Positions 11,908 to 15,443 of a DNA stretch of 15,443 bases are shown one piece after another. Below the pieces are notes generated by a model that saw only the letters and a list, made by a program, of their open reading frames with translations, was not told where the DNA came from and did no database searches. How positions within the stretch are numbered: the first letter of the stretch is position 1; the number at the start of each line of letters is the position of its first letter. Origin of the DNA: SVTX01 sp045653805 (GTDB lineage: Bacteria; Bacillota; Clostridia; Oscillospirales; CAG-272); NCBI GenBank assembly GCA_045653805.1, contig JAZOMF010000004.1, positions 1-15,443 of the forward strand. Direction: 5' to 3'. Both the position numbers and the translations under genes were made by a program.

Positions 11908-13056
11908 TTAATCTCTGGTTCTTACGGGAAGAAGCATGAAGAGCTCGCTGCCGCTTTCATCGTCGCAGGGCTCTACGTTAATGCCCATCAAGGGAGAGGA
12001 CATAGAGAGCTTAACCTTTTCACTTCTGCAAGCTTTGATACTGTCTATAAGGAATCTGTTATTGAACGCAATGGAAAGATCATCGCCGCTGTGCTCGATA
12101 TTAACCTCGTCGTAAATGCTACCTGCAGTGGAAACTGCCGAAACCTTAAGAATATCGCCGCAAACCTCAATTCTAACGTGCGAGCGAACACTTCCTGCAA
12201 TTCTCTCCTCAGTAATAAGAGAAGCCTTTTCAAGAGCCGCAAGCATCTCCTGCTTGGATGCAACTACCTCGATCTTGTGGTTCTTAATAATGATGCTGTT
12301 GTAATTTACGAATTCACCAACGATAAGTCTGGTGAAGAAGGTAAGTTCTTCAAATGCAACAACCATATTCTTATGGCTCATGTAAACGGTAACTACGTCA
12401 TCCTCGTCATCGGAAAGGAGCTTTGTAAGCTCGTTTACAGACTTAACGGGAACGATAAAGGAGAAATCAACTCCCCTTTCAGAGTTTTCAAGCTTCTTGA
12501 GCTCACTTTCAGCGGTACAAACCGCAAGCTTAAATCCGTCGCAAGCTACTACGTTGATCTCGTCCTCGCTTGTCTTGATATAACAACCGTTAAGCACGGG
12601 TCTGGGCTCGTTAACACCCATAGCATAGGAAACCTTTGCGAGCATCTTCTTAAGATGGGCCTGATTGACTACGAATCCCTTCTCGGAAACGAGGTCGGGG
12701 ATCTCAGGAAAATCTTCAGCCTTAAGAGCACCGGTGCGGTGAGAGCTCTTGCCGCACTCAAAAAGTACGCCAAGCTTCTGGTCAACGGTAAGAGTAATCT
12801 CTTCACCGTCCATAACCTTAAGTGTTTGGTTAAACTTCTGTGCATTGATTATATAAGAGCCCTGCTCTTCAACCTCGCAGTCAACGGTGATCTTCATACC
12901 CTTTTCAAGGTCGAATGCGGTCATGGTGCAGCTATTATCGCTATTTGCCTCAATAAGAATACCCTCAACTGCAGTAAGAGTGCTCTTTCCGGAAACTACA
13001 CTCATAAGGGGAGCGATCTTATTGCTTAATTCTTGTCTGTTAAATGTTATCTTCAT
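11908..13056 (-). CDS. dnaN: DNA polymerase III beta subunit (sliding clamp)
   Basis: DnaN forms the dimeric ring that tethers polymerase III and other enzymes to DNA. The 382-residue product has the three-domain beta-clamp pattern: start MKITFNRQELSNKIAPLMSVVSGKSTLTAVEGILIEA, mid-domain SYAMGVNEPRPVLNGCYI (typical motif before GxxI), and the C-terminal NNRFLIDSIKA with the closing SELFMLLPVRTRD, where the MLLPVR motif forms the partner-binding pocket. AGGAGG precedes the ATG by five bases. It is slightly longer than the 366-378 residues of common homologues because of short loop additions. It lies downstream of dnaA across a 383-base gap that looks like the origin. Confidence 0.97.
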   Translation of the reverse strand: MKITFNRQELSNKIAPLMSVVSGKSTLTAVEGILIEANSDNSCTMTAFDLEKGMKITVDCEVEEQGSYIINAQKFNQTLKVMDGEEITLTVDQKLGVLFECGKSSHRTGALKAEDFPEIPDLVSEKGFVVNQAHLKKMLAKVSYAMGVNEPRPVLNGCYIKTSEDEINVVACDGFKLAVCTAESELKKLENSERGVDFSFIVPVKSVNELTKLLSDDEDDVVTVYMSHKNMVVAFEELTFFTRLIVGEFVNYNSIIIKNHKIEVVASKQEMLAALEKASLITEERIAGSVRSHVRIEVCGDILKVSAVSTAGSIYDEVNIEHSGDDLSIAFNNRFLIDSIKACRSEKVKLSMSSPLMGINVEPCDDESGSELFMLLPVRTRD

Positions 13057-13076
13057 AATAACCTCCTATTTGTGCA

Positions 13077-13117
13077 GTCTGTCGCTGTTCGCGCGTATGC
13101 GCACATGATAGACAGAC
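13077..13117 (-). promoter_or_regulatory. Nested hairpin in the dnaN leader
   Basis: GTCTGTC (13077-13083) pairs with GACAGAC (13111-13117), and within the loop GCGC-GTAT-GCGC (13091-13102) forms a second stem. The structure ends about 20 bases before the dnaN start codon, just ahead of its AGGAGG site, so if transcribed it lies in the 5' leader. No U-tract follows. Confidence 0.45.
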
Positions 13118-13139
13118 CGAATGATTGATAGATTGAAAG

Positions 13140-13439
13140 AATAGTAGCAGTATTATAGGACGACTAATTGTGGAAAACTATGTCTACGCCTTTACTCATA
13201 AAGGTTTTCACTCCACAATCAAATGTCGAATACCAAGGGATATTTTTGGAAAAAATGACATAGTTTTTCTTAAAATATTGGTTTTTAAAGAAAAACTATA
13301 AAAAAATGCTGTAGTGTTTATAAAAAACTCGATTTTCGATGTTTTCCACAATTTATCAACAGTGTTGAAAAGTGGAAAATAATGAAAAATACTTGTACTT
13401 TAAAGAAAATTTGAATTTGAAAAGCTGTTGAAAAGGATT
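13140..13439. other. Probable oriC region between dnaA and dnaN
   Basis: The 383-base gene-free gap between dnaN and dnaA holds DnaA-box-like sites: TGTGGAAAA (13169-13177), TTTTCCACA (13342-13350), TTATCAACA (13353-13361), TGTTGAAAA (13363-13371), and TGTTGAAAA (13426-13434). Three of these are packed in 30 bases, and the left neighbour (13260-13330) is very AT-rich with a 12-bp dyad, suggesting an unwinding element. No exact TTATCCACA is present. Location next to dnaA fits Firmicutes origins. A TATAAT-like -10 for dnaN on the minus strand lies at 13157-13152, with the 13169-13177 box just upstream in the spacer. Confidence 0.7.
13260..13299. repeat. AT-rich 12-bp dyad beside the DnaA-box cluster
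   Basis: ATAGTTTTTCTT (13260-13271) is the exact complement of AAGAAAAACTAT (13288-13299), and the 16-base interior can add four more A-T pairs with one bulge. Only two of the 12 stem pairs are G-C. It could be part of the origin unwinding element, or an inefficient transcript end after dnaA. Confidence 0.5.
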
Positions 13440-14831
13440 TTATTCCTTAATTTCCTTTATAAGGTCATTTATTTCAATTTCGATAGCGGGAGAAGAAGAA
13501 ATCTTTTTCTCAATGGCGTCGATAGAAGAAATGACGGTGGAATGATCTCTGTTAAAGAGCTTACCGATGTTAGGAAGAGACATCTCGGTAATAGTTCTTA
13601 TAAGATATATCGCAATGTGTCTTGCCTGTGCCACGTCCTTGACTCTCGATTTTCCTACAAGCTCGGACTTGCTTACGTCATATTTCTTCTCAATAGCGGC
13701 GAATATCTTATCCACGGTTACTCCAACGGGCTCTGCACCGCCGAGAAGCTCGTTCATGCAGTTTTTAGCAATGTCCATGGTAATCTCGCTTCCCGAAAGA
13801 AATTTGATCGCTACAAGCTTTTTAACCGCTCCCTCGATCTGACGGATATGAGAGCGAAGGTTTTCAGCAAGGTAGGTTATGATCTCATCGGAAACGGTGA
13901 TTCCCGCCTGTGAAATCTTATTTTTAAAGATCGCAATTCTAAGCTCAAGATCCGGAGGCTGAATATCCGCGATAAGTCCCCATTCAAATCTGCTCTTAAG
14001 TCTATCCTCGAGGGTCTTAATATCCTTGGGAGGACGGTCGGAGGTGAGGATTATCTGCTTACCCTCCTCGTAAAGAGCATTGAAGGTATGGAAGAATTCC
14101 TCTTGGGTGGATTCCTTGCCTGCAATAAACTGAATATCGTCGATAAGCAGCACATCGCAGGTGCGGTATTTATCTCTGAACTTGGACATAGATTTTGTAG
14201 CCAAGCTCTCGATCATCTGATTGGTGAAATCCTCGCCCTTTATGTAGATGATGTTTGCAAAGGGATTTTTGATTTTTATCTCGTTGGTGACTGCATAAAG
14301 CAGGTGGGTCTTACCAAGACCACTGGGTCCGTAGATAAAGAGAGGGTTGTAATCCTGCGCAGGGCGGTCTGCAACTGCAATACACGCGGCGTGAGCAAAT
14401 TTATTTGAGCTTCCTACGATAAAGTTATCAAAGGTGTATTCAAAGTTGACCGTGGGCATTGTTGAACCCAATACGGGAGGAAAATCAACCTTAGACTTTC
14501 TTTCCTCGCGTTCCCTTCCGGGCATCAGATCCTCGTTTGCAATCTGACTTCGGATCTTTTCAATATTGACTGAGGGATTCTTTGAGCTTATGACAATATT
14601 AACGTCGAATCCCATAAACTCGCTGAATGTCTCTTCAAGTTGGTCAACGTATTTTTCCTTGATTATTTTCATTTTAAATTCGGAGGTGGTTTCCATTGTG
14701 AGAGTATTATCCGAAAAAGAAATGATTTCAAGATCTCCGAACCAAAGGTTCATGGCGGTTGAGCTGAGCTGCTGCTTCAAGCTATCCTGAACCAAGGACC
14801 ATATCTCATTTATTTCCTTTAAATAATCCAT
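13440..14831 (-). CDS. dnaA: Chromosomal replication initiator DnaA
   Basis: DnaA binds DnaA boxes at oriC, forms an ATP-dependent filament and melts the origin. The 463-residue product has the N-terminal domain I (EINEIWSLVQDSLKQQLS...WFGDL), a short linker (about 95-125, RERE-rich), then the AAA+ core with Walker A GPSGLGKTH at 168-176 and Walker B LLIDDIQF at 228-235. Domain IV has ARHIAIYLIRTITEMSLPNIGKLFNRDHSTV, with the DHSTV DNA-contact motif at 429-433. The start at 14831 has AAAGGA seven bases upstream, and the frame extends 24 further codons that read as AT-rich leader. It has its own promoter at 14903-14931 and is separated from rplA by terminators. Confidence 0.98.
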   Translation of the reverse strand: MDYLKEINEIWSLVQDSLKQQLSSTAMNLWFGDLEIISFSDNTLTMETTSEFKMKIIKEKYVDQLEETFSEFMGFDVNIVISSKNPSVNIEKIRSQIANEDLMPGREREERKSKVDFPPVLGSTMPTVNFEYTFDNFIVGSSNKFAHAACIAVADRPAQDYNPLFIYGPSGLGKTHLLYAVTNEIKIKNPFANIIYIKGEDFTNQMIESLATKSMSKFRDKYRTCDVLLIDDIQFIAGKESTQEEFFHTFNALYEEGKQIILTSDRPPKDIKTLEDRLKSRFEWGLIADIQPPDLELRIAIFKNKISQAGITVSDEIITYLAENLRSHIRQIEGAVKKLVAIKFLSGSEITMDIAKNCMNELLGGAEPVGVTVDKIFAAIEKKYDVSKSELVGKSRVKDVAQARHIAIYLIRTITEMSLPNIGKLFNRDHSTVISSIDAIEKKISSSPAIEIEINDLIKEIKE

Positions 14832-14902
14832 AAAAAGATCCTTTCTGTGTTTTTTGCCCATATTATTATAATAATTAATATTAATATATAATATACACCA
14901 CA

Positions 14903-14931
14903 ATTATAGCATAATTTCACATCTTTTTCAA
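14903..14931 (-). promoter_or_regulatory. dnaA promoter
   Basis: On the minus strand TTGAAA (14931-14926) is followed after exactly 17 bases by TATAAT (14908-14903), with TGC just before the -10 (extended -10). The leader to the ATG is about 65 bases, very AT-rich, and includes the ribosome site. No DnaA-box-like sequence overlaps it, in contrast to many bacteria. Confidence 0.8.
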
Positions 14932-15027
14932 GTTTAAAACGCAATAATTATGATAAAAAACACTTATTTTATGATAAAAAAATAAAAATTTACATTTATT
15001 TAACAATATTTTTTTTGTAAAAATAAA

Positions 15028-15061
15028 AAATGGCTTATAAAAATAATAAAATAAGCCATTT
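15028..15061 (-). terminator. Second hairpin between rplA and dnaA
   Basis: AAATGGCTTAT (15028-15038) pairs perfectly with 15051-15061 over 11 bp, loop of 12 A/T bases. In the minus direction it is followed by TTTATTTTTAC, a U-rich tail, so it is a plausible back-up terminator after rplA. Confidence 0.6.
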
Positions 15062-15100
15062 GAGTTAACATTTGTATTAATTATTGACCAACGAAAAATA

Positions 15101-15132
15101 AAAAAAAGAGGATCGATTGATCCTCTTTTTTT
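15101..15132 (-). terminator. Intrinsic terminator of rplA
   Basis: GAGGATC-GATT-GATCCTC (15108-15125) flanked by seven A and seven T gives a 14-bp perfect stem with a 4-base loop, nine bases beyond the rplA stop. On the minus strand it is followed by a T-rich run. It is symmetrical and could work in both directions. Confidence 0.9.
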
Positions 15133-15140
15133 ATTTCAAA

Positions 15141-15443
15141 TTAACCGAGCTTTGCCTGGTTAACCTTGATGCCGGGGCCCATTGTGGAAGCAACGGTGCA
15201 GCTCTTAATGTACTGACCCTTTGCAGCAGCGGGCTTAGCCTTGATGATTGCGTTAAGGAGAGTATCGAAGTTCTCCTGAAGCTTAGCCTCACCGAAGGAT
15301 GCCTTACCGATGGGGCAGTGGATAATGTTGGTCTTATCAAGTCTGTACTCGATCTTACCAGCCTTAGCCTCGGTTACTGCACGAGCAACGTCGGGGGTAA
15401 CGGTACCTGCCTTAGGAGAAGGCATAAGTCCCTTAGGACCGAG
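15141..15443 (-). CDS. rplA: 50S ribosomal protein L1, C-terminal part (cut by window edge)
   Basis: L1 binds 23S rRNA at the stalk that helps release deacylated tRNA, and can repress its own mRNA. The window holds the last 100 codons; the frame stays open to the right edge, so the start lies outside. Visible hallmarks are LGPKGLMPSPKAGTVTPDV, the KAGKIEYRLDKTNIIHCPIGKASF block, and the C-terminal IIKAKPAAAKGQYIKSCTVASTMGPGIKVN. The MPSP methionine at 15425 is internal, not a start. The gene ends at a strong terminator, and rplJ is not downstream as it would be in the usual rplKAJL order: dnaA follows instead. Confidence 0.96.
   Translation of the reverse strand, partial: LGPKGLMPSPKAGTVTPDVARAVTEAKAGKIEYRLDKTNIIHCPIGKASFGEAKLQENFDTLLNAIIKAKPAAAKGQYIKSCTVASTMGPGIKVNQAKLG

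Noticed and set aside
11728..13029. 433-codon + strand frame across dnaN and its downstream gap
   Set aside because: It is antisense to a complete DnaN, runs through hairpin repeats, and has no family features.
13708..13716. TTATCCACG, one base from the consensus DnaA box
   Set aside because: It lies inside the dnaA coding sequence, encodes DKI-type residues in frame, and stands alone, so chance is the simpler explanation.

Overview
The window looks like a Clostridia (low-to-mid GC Firmicutes) chromosome around the replication origin. Pointers are RemB next to RecF and GyrB, strong AAGGAGG-type ribosome binding sites, TTGACA/TATAAT promoters, and a dnaA-dnaN-recF-remB-gyrB run. I cannot name a genus from sequence alone.

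Layout, left to right. Positions 1-180 are a gene-free stretch built of inverted and direct GTAGGGG-type repeats. On the + strand follow cca (tRNA CCA-adding enzyme), from a near-perfect promoter, and a small two-helix membrane protein. Convergent to them is a 1.2 kb segment (2005-3230) bounded by a 19-bp perfect inverted repeat. It carries two small minus-strand genes, an unrecognised 128-aa protein and a four-helix-bundle (S23/IVP-like) protein, plus an unusual array of 9-mers alternating with mini-hairpins. From 3245 to the right end everything is on the minus strand and reads, in transcription order, rplA (partial) | dnaA, dnaN, recF, remB, gyrB, mreC, mreD, gyrA, then a small lipoprotein gene.

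The minus-strand block is a replication and topology core: initiator (DnaA), sliding clamp (DnaN), gap-repair loader (RecF) and both gyrase subunits, with a RemB-type regulator and the MreC/MreD elongasome proteins embedded. Two gene-free gaps, dnaA-dnaN and gyrB-mreC, hold clusters of DnaA-box-like sequences sharing the variants TTTTCCACA and TTTTCAACA. The dnaA-dnaN gap is the best oriC candidate. rplA is separated from dnaA by two tandem terminator hairpins and an AT-rich stretch containing a good dnaA promoter.

The most novel-looking object is the array at 3009-3208. Four copies of AGTGATATT run rightward and four to five related copies run leftward toward a common centre. Neighbouring copies are separated by different short perfect hairpins whose loops keep one polarity (T-W-C) relative to the 9-mer. 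It abuts the -35 box of the four-helix-bundle gene. Other points of note are a glycine at the quinolone-resistance position of GyrA equivalent to E. coli Asp87, a roughly 50-residue Glu-rich GyrA tail, mreCD placed between gyrB and gyrA without mreB, and a three-unit 11-bp tandem repeat that regenerates the -10 region of the cca promoter.
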